DNA of 64,000 bases from Blastomyces gilchristii SLH14081 (Eukaryota; Ascomycota; Eurotiomycetes; Onygenales; Ajellomycetaceae): the NCBI RefSeq assembly GCF_000003855.2, contig NW_003101680.1, positions 444,976-508,975 on the forward strand. The letters run 5' to 3'. This document shows, piece by piece, positions 1 through 10,690 of the stretch; the first letter of the stretch is position 1, and the number at the start of each line of letters is the position of its first letter. Under the pieces are notes generated by a model, which worked only from the letters and a program-made list of their open reading frames with translations, did not search any database and was not told where the DNA came from. The position numbers and the translations under genes were made by a program.

Positions 1-1569
1 ACAGAAGGCGCTCACATCAACAAGAGTTTGCTTACTCTCGGCACTGTCATTGCCAGGCTATCAGGGGATAAGGATAAGAATGGCCAGCCCACCGATCGAG
101 ACGGGAAACATTTACCGTATCGCGACAGCAAATTAACACGATTGCTGCAACCTGCTCTGTCAGGCAATTCTCTTGTCAGCATTCTTTGCACCCTCCAGAT
201 CGGATCTGGTGCGAGTGCCGCTTCCGCCCAATCTCACACGGGAGAAACATTGAATACCCTGAAATTCGCGGCTAGAGCGAAGAACAACATTGTCAGTCAT
301 GCCAAAAGAGCTGAAGAAGCGCTAGGGAGCACTGGGGGGGATGCCGGTAGTCGAGTTCTCTTAGAGCGTTACCGCATGGAAATCCAATCGCTCAGATCCC
401 AACTTGAAGGCCAAGCGAGGGTTCAAAACGAGAAAGAGGAGATGTGGGAACAAAAGATGCTCGAGAAGGAGGCAGAGAACCGTCATGAAGAACAAATGCT
501 AGAAATGCAGCTCGCTCGGACAGCCCTCAAGGAGCGTATCGAGCATTTGAACCGTCTAATCTTATGCTCCAAGTCCACTGGTGTGAATTCCAATGGGAAT
601 ATATCTACGTTCACAAGGATTTCGGGACTTTCAGCAAGCGGAATCGAGTCTAGTATTAGGTCTATTCGGTCCTCAGCATCTCAGTCTACTTTGGGCGCAA
701 ATGGTTCTGCTCTAAATAGATCTGGTTCGATGCTTTCAATGCGAAGCCAAGGCGCATTGCCTTCAACTCAGGCATCAAACTCTCACTTTATCAATAATGA
801 ATACGAGGATGACACGATGGGTGAGTTTGCCGATGGAATGGCAAGCCTTCAGATGCAAGTCAATGCCCTTCAAGCAGACCTCACCGATAAAAACCGATAT
901 ATCTCAACCCTCGAACGGCGACTGCTACAAGCTCGCCGCTCAAGCCACTCTCGCATGTCAATGGGATTTTCTCATCTCAAAGGCGCTGCGGCATCTATAG
1001 ATGACCCGGAGGTGATGGCCATACTTCGCGAGAAGGACATGGAAATATCAGAATTGCGTATCCAGCTAGATGACAAAGACAGGATGGTTGCAGCGTTGCG
1101 TTCAGCCGCCCGCCAACGTGATTTTGCTCAATTGACGCCAGACTCAATACCCCAGGAAATAAAGCAAAAATCTGGCCACCAGAGTGTTGAAAGCAACAGC
1201 AGCTCAACAAAGAGTGGCGGTGCTGCTACGGAGGCGATTAGCCCGGTTGCCCTCCTGTCTCCAGCGAAGATGGGTATGACGGAGAGGGAAAAGGGAAAAG
1301 CGAGGGACAAGGAAACTGAAGAAAGGGAGAGGAGGGAGAAGGAGAAGGAGAAGAAACGACGAAGCGTTGATGAGATGTCGCGAATGCTTGATGAGATGAT
1401 CCAGGATAGGGTGGAAAGCGGCCACTTGGTCAAAGGCACTAGAGGTAGCGTGCGTGTTGCCAATGGCGGCGGCAGGCGGCAGTCATCCTCTGGATCGAAT
1501 ACTGTACCTGGGATGGGCGCGATGGTCACCGCACTTCGCGGTTCGGTCCCAGATATCCAATCCGCGTGA
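1..1569 (+). CDS. Kinesin motor protein, C-terminal part (5' end outside window)
   Basis: The frame is open from base 1 to a TGA at 1567-1569, so the gene is truncated by the window edge. The first ~95 codons are the end of a kinesin motor domain: [21 protein letters not shown] and the closing [16 protein letters not shown] are diagnostic. After the motor come an alpha-helical, Glu/Lys/Arg-rich coiled coil, a Ser-rich linker, a second coiled coil around [13 protein letters not shown], a highly charged stretch ([20 protein letters not shown]) and a Gly/Ser-rich tail. The motor ends and the coiled coil begins directly, as in plus-end-directed N-terminal-motor kinesins. The wording of the motor end is most like the fungal Kip2/KipA (kinesin-7) group, which transports plus-end tracking factors along microtubules. 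That subfamily call is inference; kinesin itself is certain. Confidence 0.9.
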   Translation, partial: TEGAHINKSLLTLGTVIARLSGDKDKNGQPTDRDGKHLPYRDSKLTRLLQPALSGNSLVSILCTLQIGSGASAASAQSHTGETLNTLKFAARAKNNIVSHAKRAEEALGSTGGDAGSRVLLERYRMEIQSLRSQLEGQARVQNEKEEMWEQKMLEKEAENRHEEQMLEMQLARTALKERIEHLNRLILCSKSTGVNSNGNISTFTRISGLSASGIESSIRSIRSSASQSTLGANGSALNRSGSMLSMRSQGALPSTQASNSHFINNEYEDDTMGEFADGMASLQMQVNALQADLTDKNRYISTLERRLLQARRSSHSRMSMGFSHLKGAAASIDDPEVMAILREKDMEISELRIQLDDKDRMVAALRSAARQRDFAQLTPDSIPQEIKQKSGHQSVESNSSSTKSGGAATEAISPVALLSPAKMGMTEREKGKARDKETEERERREKEKEKKRRSVDEMSRMLDEMIQDRVESGHLVKGTRGSVRVANGGGRRQSSSGSNTVPGMGAMVTALRGSVPDIQSA

Positions 1570-4557
1570 TTATTTTTTTCCCTTCTCTCCTCTTCCTTCC
1601 CCCTTTTGGAATTGACAATCTCGACGTCAGTGATGAGATTGCCATATTATTCGTCCTTTTTTTTTTTTGGCTTCTTCCACCTTGTCTCTTTCCCTCGGGC
1701 ACCCTTCTCCTGACCGCGTTCTATGGTTTACTCTTTTCTTTCTGTTGGTAGTCCCACCGCCAATTTTGCTCCACACATTTTAACTACCTCCCCCGCCTTT
1801 ACGCTTCCTTGTATAGTAACTTCTATTTCTTTCCTGATACCCATTATCTTGACACTGTATTTGTTTTGGTACGCTTCTTCCAATTCCCATTTTCGCTTCC
1901 CTCTTCCTTCGCGTCAACAATGTCCTCTATAAGGACTGGTTTGGCGGTATATTTTGCTTTTGGTTTGTTCTATCAGCATGTTTTTTCTGACAGGCCAGAT
2001 TTCACTACGACTTCGCGTATTTCATCATTCTCGTGCCTGCCATGGTTTTTCTTTACTCCCTTTCTTTTCTTACTCCTTTGCTTCTTTTCTTGCTCCTTTT
2101 CTCTACTTTACCTGAACCCGATGTATCTCTGTCTATATAGCTGACTACCTTCCTTACCTATCTTAAATAATGCTGAAACGGGAAATGAAAGATAAGATTG
2201 CGGCGAGATGTTTGCTTTTACCATCTGACTTTATTTTGGCTATTTTTCCTATATTTGCTCTATGGTCGTTACTTATTTATTGTTATTTTACTTCTTCCTA
2301 CGTTAATTGTCAGCTGGCTTGTACCCTACAGTCGTGGGATAGAGAGAGGGATAGTAGCTTGTCGACTTCTCTATGCTATCGATATTTTACCTTTCTTCCT
2401 GTCTTTGTTGACAATGTACTATATTAGGTCATGGTGCTAGACATTGTTCATACAGTTTAGATGATAGATCCAGCCATGGTTGAATGAAGAATTTTCCCTG
2501 CTCTTCTCCGGTATAGTTATGGATTAAAACATACATGTAAAGTACGGAGTGCACATTGTTACTCACTCAATGCCTGTCTTTTTCTGGCATTCCATACAAG
2601 TCACCTGACGGGCACCTTATTTGCCTAATCCGGTAATCTGAGGTCAGCTTTTCTGATATCCGCATCATCCCAGCATAAAATAACTCCAATCACCAACCCA
2701 ACCACAGTTCTTTCTACCCGGTAGTGCTGCGTCTCTCATCGTATTATTATCCATGGGCGCCTGGTTCTGCGCTGGGACGGCCTCCGGCATGCTGTCTTAT
2801 TTTGTCCACTCTCACTGAATAATACCGCCGTTGTTCAGGTTATAACCTGACACAGAGAATAAAAGACGGATTAAGACGCCCTTCCAACTACTTCCAGGAT
2901 CCCCGATTGGATAGTTGGAACACGGAGGATACGATGTTCAACTCTGTTCAGACAACGCTCTGCACCACCACTCACCTCACAGTACTAGTACTTGTCTCCA
3001 GGTCCACCGGAGCCTAGCTCATCCAAACGGCGCGAAAGATGAAACCCCGGCCCCCACTACGTTAGTTACAGACGGAATTTCTTCGAGATCTATTCTAGCT
3101 GGCCTATCAGAATCCTTGATACTCCGTGTTGAACTTTTCAAAACCGCCAACGCCAGACATCAGGCTCGCTGCTACGGAGTATTATTATTGTGGGAGCTGG
3201 TGCGTGTCTTCAATTTAGGAACCTCAACCTTGGATTCTTTTTGTGGCACATAGCAATAATTTGCCTTATTATTCTGGGATTTCTTCGCCCTCTTCTTCCT
3301 TTTGTTCTTCTAGTTAGCCTTCCAGAAACTACCCATCCCAGGTCTGACATGCCATGCTTCCGAGACGAGACAACCTTTAATGACGTCGCATAAGTTAAGA
3401 ACGACCAGGTCCCTCTCTTCCCGGACCGGCATTTTCCAAGTGTGAAGTGAAAGCTCTCTGAAATCCTGGGGCGACCGCCGCTCTTTTTTAGTATTCAAGG
3501 GTTTTTTTTTTTGGTCTCAACCTATCCATCCATCATTATCATGCACTGCCAGACAGCCTGCTGGAATTAAGACGGAAGATCAAGACATCTCTTTATTGTC
3601 GATTCGAATATAGAAATCTTGTCCTATAAACGTGCCGAGTTTCTCCAGATTTCAAAAGTGGAACTGGGGTGTGGAAATGCCTGCCGGTCGGTCCACGATG
3701 AGTATCTTCGCGAGTCACGAGATATAAACCAGACAGGAATGGAAGACGGAACTTCTGGATACCCCTGGTTGCTCCTGTGGACATAACTAGCCCATGATCT
3801 TTGGCCTTCGTCGATTTCTCGTGATCTTAGCTGAAACCATTGCCTATCCTTTCTACGGTGCCTTCTCACGTTTGATAAAAAGTCCTTGGTTTCACATTTT
3901 CAAGGTTCGCATGGACGGTCCTCCTAAAGTATTTAAACCACAGGTCCAATTCTCCATACATATATTTACGGATACACACAACGACTTTTGTCACTGGTCT
4001 CTCTTCTACCCTCCTTCCTTCGGGGCCTTGCCTATCTGCATTATCTCTATTTGTACATGTACATGTACATGTACAACGAGAATTCCGGCCGTGGCAAAGC
4101 ATCCTCTCCCTGTTGAATACGGAATGCTATTTAGATACAATTAATTTTATTGCATTTGTCGGGCGTCTCCTTCGCTTGCTGTCGAATGATCTAGCACCAT
4201 CACCACAGGAGATCTGATTCTTGTCTGTCGCTTGGTAGTCCGACAGCTTCGCTTCCATTCTTCGTGCCCTTCAATTACGCTTTCTCTACGGCTTCCTCTT
4301 TATACCGTTCCTTGATTTTACATATGGCTCAGGTTGACCGCCTTGGGATCTGCGTTTGCAACAGTGAGCGGGTTGCGAAGGATTCCATGCCCATCGTTAT
4401 TTTGCCTAGAAGGTTACCAAGCGGAGTCAACTGATCGATCATCGGCGTCATCATTTGTCTAGCGGGTATCTCAAGAAGCGTTCACGTGGATTTTTGTACA
4501 GTCAATTTTGTGTTTATTTCACTTAAATCGTCGTTGAGCGACGATATACCTACCAAA
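1570..4557. other. Intergenic region, kinesin to GT23-like gene
   Basis: About 3 kb with no convincing gene. The first 600 bp are strongly T/C-rich and probably hold the kinesin 3' UTR. Open frames here are short, compositionally skewed and without recognisable motifs. The segment contains a TACGGAGTA copy at 3173-3181 and the palindromic repeat at 4052-4075. The last 300 bp before 4558 should hold the promoter and 5' UTR of the downstream gene. Confidence 0.6.
4052..4075. repeat. Palindromic (TGTACA) tandem repeat
   Basis: A perfect 24-bp run of TGTACA units, its own reverse complement. The 12-mer TGTACATGTACA occurs again at 28852-28863 and 50699-50710, always outside intact coding sequence. 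Confidence 0.9.
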
Positions 4558-6387
4558 ATGTTTGTCCCTAAACACAGCTCCCACAACATGACACTGCGAC
4601 GGACGCCAACGAGGAGCACCTTCGGTCCAACTCCTTTGTCAAAACAAAGTCTCCGCGTTCCACTGGCTGATTCTCCTCTCCCGTCGCCGAGTTTACCCTC
4701 GATACTTCCCCGCCACGGCAAGAAACCCTCGCGAACCTGGCCCATGAAAGCCTGGCGAGTCTTCGCTTGGATAATTGGAGTAGTTCTGATTATTTGGTTT
4801 GGTGTTTCATGGCAGCGATCGGGGCGTCCTCCCCCTCCTGTCAATTACGTTTCTACCGAGGGTGACCCCTTCGAAATAGTCGGCAGTGATGACCTTCCCA
4901 AGGGCCCCAGCCCAGTGATGGTGACTGATCAACAAGGAAGATCGCGATGGACAATTTCAATTCCACACAATCTCGAGTTCCCCTTACCTCCATCTGACTA
5001 CTCTCGCATCTGTTCACAGGCAATGGAGTTGTCGCGTAACATGGAAAACATTAAAAATAATAAACCCGCCTCAGCCCTTCATACTGCACATCATGCATAC
5101 TACTGGAAGGATAAAAATTTCATAGACGTTCCTGATGCGGAAGACAAAGGACTACTTCCAAGTTCGCGTGGCCGCGAAATCTCTCGAGGAGGACTTGGTG
5201 TAGTCGGTGGTGAGATATATATCGATCGCCAGGAGCTGCCCATTTGCGAGAAGTCTTTGACTTATGTCATGCAGACAGACGATGCGGGGATGGGTGCGAC
5301 ATTAATGGGTTTATGGATGAGCTACGGCTTGGCTCAATACGAAGGAAGGGAAGTTTTTGTTGATGACACGAATTGGGCATATGGCCGATACACAACATAC
5401 TTTAGGCGCCCACCAATGCCTTCCTGCCGTCCCCCTCCGCAGTCGCAGCGATTGCCTTGTCCCCATCAAGCTAGACATCTCCTCATATCTTCGGCTACTA
5501 CAAAATGGGCGTTCGGACATGGTTTCAATGAAAAATTCGAAGACGGGCACAGGAGGGGAGTGCATCGCCAGAAACAGATATTTGGTTTCCTCCGCAGCGG
5601 CTATGAAGCCTTGTTCCAACTGACGGGCAGTGATGCTAGGTACTTTGAACAACGCGTAAATGAACTGAATACCTCGATACGAAATAAAGGAGGCATTGAG
5701 GTGGGCGTCCACGTCCGCCACGGCGACTCTCACCCCATGGAATTCCAATACCAAAAGTCCTACCTACCTCTAGCAACATACAGCGATGCGGCGTATAACA
5801 TCATGATATCTTCCCGCGGGGGCAATATCAAACCTGCTGTGTCTCTTAACCAGGAAAAGTCCAAAATCTTACTTGCCTCCGATGACCCGGATGTCTACTC
5901 GGCTGCGGAGCTGTCCGACGCGGAAAAAGCACAGTCGATGATTACACTGGTAAGCAAGGCGGCACTTGACGCCGCTACGGCAGCGAAGGGAGGGACCCCA
6001 AACATGATGGACGGCAACATAGGCTGGGAAGGCGGGTTCTTTAGTGACATGTTCTGGTCTTTGGGAGCACCGCCACCTCCGCGGGCGGCGGGGAGCCCGC
6101 GCGCCTCAAAGAACGAACCGCATCTGCGGCCGCGAAGCGTGGGACCGACTGACATAGACTTGTTCCGTTTCCATCCTCCTAAAGAAGCTCTGCGTCTGCG
6201 CCAGCTGGTTGGGCGAGCGTACCTGCTCGATCTAGCTGTGCTAGGGCAGGCGGACGCGGTGGTTTGTGGGGTTAGTAGCATTGGGTGTCGGCTGCTGGCT
6301 GTTATGCTTGGGTGGGATAAGGCTATTGAGCAGGGGAAGTGGAAAAATGTGGATGGGACGTGGCATTGGAAGGGGATTATATGGTAG
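4558..6387 (+). CDS. GT23/FUT8-like glycosyltransferase, type II membrane protein
   Basis: An intronless frame of 609 codons from the ATG at 4558 (context CCAAAATGT). The frame is open further upstream, to a GTG at 4486, but has no earlier ATG. After a basic N-terminal tail there is one hydrophobic segment, VFAWIIGVVLIIWFGVSW, near residues 65-85, giving a Golgi-type signal anchor topology. The lumenal part has the pattern of alpha-1,6-fucosyltransferase-like enzymes: VFVDDTNWAYG, then VGVHVRHGDS (like the HVRR-D donor-binding motif of FUT8), then LLASDDPDVY, and near the C-terminus LGQADAVVCGVSSIGCR. Family knowledge suggests a GDP-sugar-dependent transferase acting on secreted or wall glycans. 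The substrate is unknown, and fungi generally lack mammalian-type core fucosylation, so the FUT8 reaction should not be assumed. Confidence 0.7.
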   Translation: MFVPKHSSHNMTLRRTPTRSTFGPTPLSKQSLRVPLADSPLPSPSLPSILPRHGKKPSRTWPMKAWRVFAWIIGVVLIIWFGVSWQRSGRPPPPVNYVSTEGDPFEIVGSDDLPKGPSPVMVTDQQGRSRWTISIPHNLEFPLPPSDYSRICSQAMELSRNMENIKNNKPASALHTAHHAYYWKDKNFIDVPDAEDKGLLPSSRGREISRGGLGVVGGEIYIDRQELPICEKSLTYVMQTDDAGMGATLMGLWMSYGLAQYEGREVFVDDTNWAYGRYTTYFRRPPMPSCRPPPQSQRLPCPHQARHLLISSATTKWAFGHGFNEKFEDGHRRGVHRQKQIFGFLRSGYEALFQLTGSDARYFEQRVNELNTSIRNKGGIEVGVHVRHGDSHPMEFQYQKSYLPLATYSDAAYNIMISSRGGNIKPAVSLNQEKSKILLASDDPDVYSAAELSDAEKAQSMITLVSKAALDAATAAKGGTPNMMDGNIGWEGGFFSDMFWSLGAPPPPRAAGSPRASKNEPHLRPRSVGPTDIDLFRFHPPKEALRLRQLVGRAYLLDLAVLGQADAVVCGVSSIGCRLLAVMLGWDKAIEQGKWKNVDGTWHWKGIIW

Positions 6388-7094
6388 GAGTTAAGCTGGT
6401 TAATGATATCCCTTTACTTCACACTTCACTTCTTTACTTTTCCTGTATTTATTTTTCATATTGGTCACTGCTGGACGCCAATCGGCTCCCCCTTGTCCTC
6501 TTGTTTCTTCACAGCGATCATCGTCCATTTCTACATCTCACAGAATTTCATACGTCTCAACCTCTTTTCTCTTCTGTTTTGTCCACTGTATTTGGGAGAA
6601 ATATTTCGTTATATGAGCGTTCTAGCAATAGCGCACGGCAAACGGGAGGAGGATGTGGGACATAAGATATTGTTTAGTTCTTCAGAGTACCATAGATATG
6701 TCGTTATTGTTCTCCGAGTTCAGTGTCCCTTATCAGCGGAGCGAGGTGTCAATCCCGGATATACAGACATCCCACTACTCTGACCATCAATGCAGACCAG
6801 CTACTGGAAAGGTTTCAATTCCTAAGCGATAAATGCAGTCGCTATTCAAACGCTTGAAAGTAAAGATAATTTTAATAATCTTAATTAACTACGTAACCGC
6901 AAGCAAGCGTCCGACTAAGAAGCCTCAAAGAAACATAAACCAATCCAGCAAAAACTCCCAGCTGCAAACCCAAACTCAGTATTCAAGCAGAACCTAAAAC
7001 CCCCTCTGGTAGAAAAAAAAATACACTCCTGACAAACGGACCCACACATAGCCTCCAACATATCACCTTACAAGCAATGAATTCCCTACCCTTC
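6388..7094. other. Intergenic, convergent 3' regions
   Basis: About 700 bp between two convergent genes, the GT23-like gene and DGAT2. It should contain both 3' UTRs. I see no coding or RNA gene. Confidence 0.6.
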
Positions 7095-8575
7095 TTATGC
7101 GACGATTTCCAACTCCGATGTCCTCTCCGTAGCAAATAAACCACGATACTCCTCCCACAATCGTTGCAGCTCGCGCACATACTTATCGTGCAACTCGTCA
7201 ACATAAGCATCCTCAATCTTGGCCCGATCATGCTGCTGTACAACCTGAATGGGTCGACCAACGACAATATTCACCGGACGGCGATAAGGCATTAAGCCAA
7301 CGTCATAATTGAAGACGCCGCGGGCATGAAATAGCGGGATAGTGAAACCCATCGTGCGCTTGACGAGGAGTTGAAACCTGCGGATGAGCGGGTGCTGGTC
7401 GGAGGGAACCTGTTCGTATAATTCGTTTTCACCAAAGGCGAGGACCGGGACGAGGTCTGCACCTGTGCGGATAGCAAGTTTGACGAAGCCTTTTCGGCGT
7501 TTGAGAACTAGGCGGATGGCATGGGGTTGTGCGTCGAGCGACTCGCTAGCGCCTCCGACGACGATAGTGATGGCGCGGCCCATGCCGGCGTTGTCGAGGC
7601 CGCCTTTTGATAGGATATTTTCGCACGATTCGCGGGACACACTGGCCAGTCCCATGGCAAGGGCGTAGTCGCGGTAGAAGGGGAGACGGAAGTTGGAGTC
7701 TAGGGTGAGGAGGGTGTTGGTAATTCCCGGAAAGAGGTCGGAGAAGCCTAGGGCTTCAGTGCCAAATGCAGCAAAAGCTCCGTGGGAGATGATGCCATGA
7801 GGGTGGTAGCCGAAAACATATTTTCGGGTAGCAGGGAGGGGAACGGAGCGGTGCAGACGGGCGGGGAAGTAGGAGGCGAAATATTTCCAGATGCGGAGTG
7901 AACGCAGGAATTGGCTACGGCGGACCAGCGTGCCAGATGTTGCAGTGTCGGAGAATAGAGAAATATAGACTAAGTAGGGCAGGAGGAGAGGCCAGAAGAG
8001 AGGGATGGCACAGGAGAAGAAGAAGACTGTTAGAAAGACAGGTACGGAGATGGTGTGGTAGAGGACTACGAGGGTCTGGAGACGCCTGTCAAGGCCAACG
8101 TTGAGCGGAGCCCAGCGCAAGCTATATACAACATATATGCATATATATTAGAATAGGTCCCAGCAATGGAAGTAGTAGAAGGGATAAACTAAGGGACTTC
8201 GTACCCGGTGCGCTCTGAAGTTCCCCGGCGGCTTCTACCTGGATTGTTGTTTGCGCCGTTTCCTTGCGAGCCATTTGCCCTTCTTGACCTTGCGCTCCCA
8301 CGGTGCGTATGAGTTCCCCTCGGCAGAGGAGAAGATGTAAGCCCATTCCGCTGAGAGAAGCCCTCTGTTTTCAATAGTGACGCACCGGGAGGCTGGCCAT
8401 CAATTTGGAGCGGGGATCCTTCATTCTCGAACGCAGAGCGTTCGGGAACTTCACATTTACCGGATACAACGGCTTGCACATAAGACATGGGAGGTAATCC
8501 AAGTGAAGCTCGATCTTCGGCCCGTGAGGGCTCCGGATTTAAAGGAGTGGAGGGAGACGGGGAGCGGGAACGCAT
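7095..8575 (-). CDS. DGA1: Diacylglycerol O-acyltransferase, DGAT2 family
   Basis: Two exons, 8575-8205 and 8121-7095, with an 83-bp intron (GTACGA...TATAG). The join is in phase and gives 465 aa. The enzyme transfers an acyl group from acyl-CoA to diacylglycerol, the last step of triacylglycerol synthesis at the ER and lipid droplets. Exon 1 encodes a low-complexity Ser/Pro/Arg-rich extension of ~123 residues. Exon 2 carries two adjacent hydrophobic segments (residues ~140-180), the YFP motif near residue 208, the catalytic HPHG motif near 230, GGASESL, and the conserved RKGFVKLAIRTGADLVPV block. These are the signature blocks of DGAT2, so the family call is strong. The long N-terminal tail is poorly conserved in the family and probably regulatory. 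The upstream region has a CRE-like site and (AG)n repeats. Confidence 0.92.
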
Positions 8576-8687
8576 GGTTTGAAGTTTCTGCTTGGAGATA
8601 AGCTCCTCTTGGAAACAGCCGGCTACGGTATCTCAACTCCCATCTCAGCAAACGCGCACAGGAGACAGAGACAGAGGGGCAGGGAGC

Positions 8688-8708
8688 GAGAGAGAGAGAG
8701 AGAGAGAG
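8688..8708. repeat. (AG)n microsatellite in DGAT2 5' region
   Basis: An uninterrupted GA dinucleotide run about 110-130 bp upstream of the DGAT2 start codon; on the gene strand it reads as a CT tract, common in fungal promoters and 5' UTRs. Confidence 0.85.
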
Positions 8709-8827
8709 TAAACAAACAGGAATTGGGTATAAGAATGAGCCCGAATATAAATAGAAAAGTCCGGAATGAAGATGAATAAAACAAGACAAATGACGTTGGG
8801 GCGGAGTCTTGGCAAAACGGCGAGAAA

Positions 8828-8835
8828 TGACGTCA
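8828..8835. promoter_or_regulatory. CRE-like site upstream of DGAT2
   Basis: The exact palindrome TGACGTCA lies ~250 bp upstream of the DGAT2 ATG. This is the consensus for CREB/ATF-type bZIP factors. Function is inferred only from the match and position. Confidence 0.35.
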
Positions 8836-8836
8836 A

Positions 8837-9026
8837 TGTACTCCGTAGTGTAGCGCAGCGGTGTCAAGCCACAGGACAAAATAAAATACATATGCTGTAG
8901 AAAGTATCACACAGTGCAGGGGAGGAGATCTAAGTTGTATTACAAGTAGACAAAAAGGGAGAACATTTGTTGAATTTGATTATTGTTCTCTATCACTCTA
9001 ATTATCATTAGCTGTACTCCGTAGTG
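8837..9026. repeat. Pair of 14-bp direct repeats
   Basis: TGTACTCCGTAGTG occurs at 8837-8850 and again, identical, at 9013-9026. Both contain the TACTCCGTA nonamer that recurs elsewhere in the window. The 160 bp between them show no coding sequence. Confidence 0.8.
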
Positions 9027-9131
9027 GTATTTTAGACATGTTGAATGGAGATTGGCCAAGTCACACATTAACTGCTTTGATCTCCTCCCACCAAACAACT
9101 CAACAATAACCAAGCCAAATCAACCAGTATC

Positions 9132-10121
9132 CTACCCAAAGATTTCAATCCACATCTTCCTATACTCCCGCATAATAATAACTTCAAACTCAAAAGTCTC
9201 TGCCTGCAGTGTCCGTCCCCCCTCAAACATCACCGGTCCCCCAAACTCTGCTTCCAACAACCTCCCCAATTGATCTTCAAACCTCCTCAACATTAGCTCA
9301 TAGTATGGATGCAACGGCTGCCCTTTCCTCCACCCTTCCTTTGGCGGCGCCGTTGGCTGCGCCATTGTCTGCTGCAGCGCAACATTCGCTACAGGCCTAT
9401 ACGCCGTATTGTTCGCGGTCGATCTGACAGCGATGGTTGTCGCCAACACACGAGCCCGTGAACCTTGTGGCCGTTTGCTCCAGTCCGCGCGGATGTTGTC
9501 TAGGACACTGCGAGAGTGTTTGAGCCATTCATCATGGAAGGCATCTCTGCTCATTATCGTCGGGAATCCCGGGAGTTGCTGCTGCCGGAGCTGGGCGTGG
9601 AAGTTGTCAAAGAACGCGCTGAGGATTTGCGTATAGTACGGGTGGAGCTGGTCGCCAGGCGCCCAGACAGAGGGAGGCGGGGAGTCTGGGAAGCGTACGG
9701 ATTCCTGGTATGCACGGACGGCAAGGACATAGAATGAGTCTATGGAAATGATAGTGGCCTTTGGTGCTGTTGGTGATGGCGCGCTGATATTGCTATTGAG
9801 GTAAGCCTGGGTGTGAGGGATGTCTGCGAAATGCTATTTGTCTCAAATGCAGAGGTTAGTATTGCAGACAATGGTACTGACAAATCAACAGCGTATATAT
9901 GCTTGTCTACATACTTACGCGTTGATGTGACGATGTAAACTAACCGATGCTGAATTGGGAGTTATCAAGCCCTGGCTGGCATCTCTCAACCCAAGCTCCC
10001 TCCTGTCATTTTCAATTTGGTCCCCAACTGATGGCACGCGAAACCTTTCTGGTATAGGTCCGCCCTCGAAACTGATTAACCAGGGGCTAAGGCCGGCTTT
10101 GGAAGGGAACCCGTTACCCAT
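9132..10121 (-). CDS. Uncharacterised fungal protein with a repeated LHPYY module
   Basis: Modelled as two exons, 10121-9945 and 9833-9132, with a 111-bp intron (GTTAGT...AATAG); phase 0, giving 292 aa. An alternative donor (GTAAGT, 31 bp downstream) does not keep the frame. I do not recognise the family. The protein contains two similar segments about 105 residues apart: GDQLHPYYTQILSAFFDNFH and GQPLHPYYELMLRRFEDQLG, each followed by a Leu/Gln-rich amphipathic helix, which suggests an internal duplication. There is no signal peptide, membrane segment or catalytic motif that I can see. The start ATG follows a purine-rich leader and is plausible. The spacer to the upstream PXR1 gene is 569 bp. 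Confidence 0.6.
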
Positions 10122-10690
10122 CTTTTTTCGTGGGGTGGACGAGGACGAAGGTAAATAGGTTGGCTTGAGGACCTAAAAGGGAAAAAGATGTATTCGGAAA
10201 ATGAGATAGGGAAGAGTCCGATTTTGATGTATATTCTTGACATTCATTGCAGTGTTATAGAGGAGGGGTTGTCAAGGCAACTTCTCCTATTCACTTTTTT
10301 TTTCGTTTTTGTTTCTGTTTCTGCTTGCCGTCACCGCATGGGAAGAATGCGTATGCCGCAATTCATTATATTTATTTCAGAGATGGAAAACATCGAGCAG
10401 AAATACGATATATAACTTCAGGTGCATCACAGTAAAGTATATGTGACTGGGTATAGAGCATAGCGCTATCAAGAAGAACGGAGCGAAAGTATGTGCGATA
10501 GTGTAAATAGACGGGGTCGTGATCTAAAATAGCACACACTACTGCTGTAAGGAACAGAGGAGTCGCTTTCTGAAATGCCACAAAAAAAAGAAAGGAGCAT
10601 GTAAACAACGCTGAGCCAGCAGCAGCATAAGCTGAACCCAGACACGATGCTCACGGATATCTATATTGTTCTGTACATGCTCCCGATCTA
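10122..10690. other. Intergenic between two minus-strand genes
   Basis: About 570 bp containing the PXR1 3' UTR and the promoter of the LHPYY gene. I see no additional gene. Confidence 0.55.

Larger units (their letters stand above)
8576..9131. other. Intergenic, DGAT2 promoter region
   Basis: About 550 bp upstream of DGAT2 and downstream of the next minus-strand gene. It holds an (AG)n tract, a CRE-like palindrome and two copies of a 14-bp direct repeat, annotated separately. No coding sequence is apparent. Confidence 0.6.

Noticed and set aside
1809..2440. Several plus-strand frames rich in Phe, Leu and Ser after the kinesin gene
   Set aside because: They come from T/C-rich 3' UTR-like DNA, overlap one another in different frames and carry no motif.
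3794..4144. 116-codon plus-strand frame with hydrophobic start
   Set aside because: It runs through the TGTACA repeat, giving Cys-Thr repeats, and shows no family resemblance.
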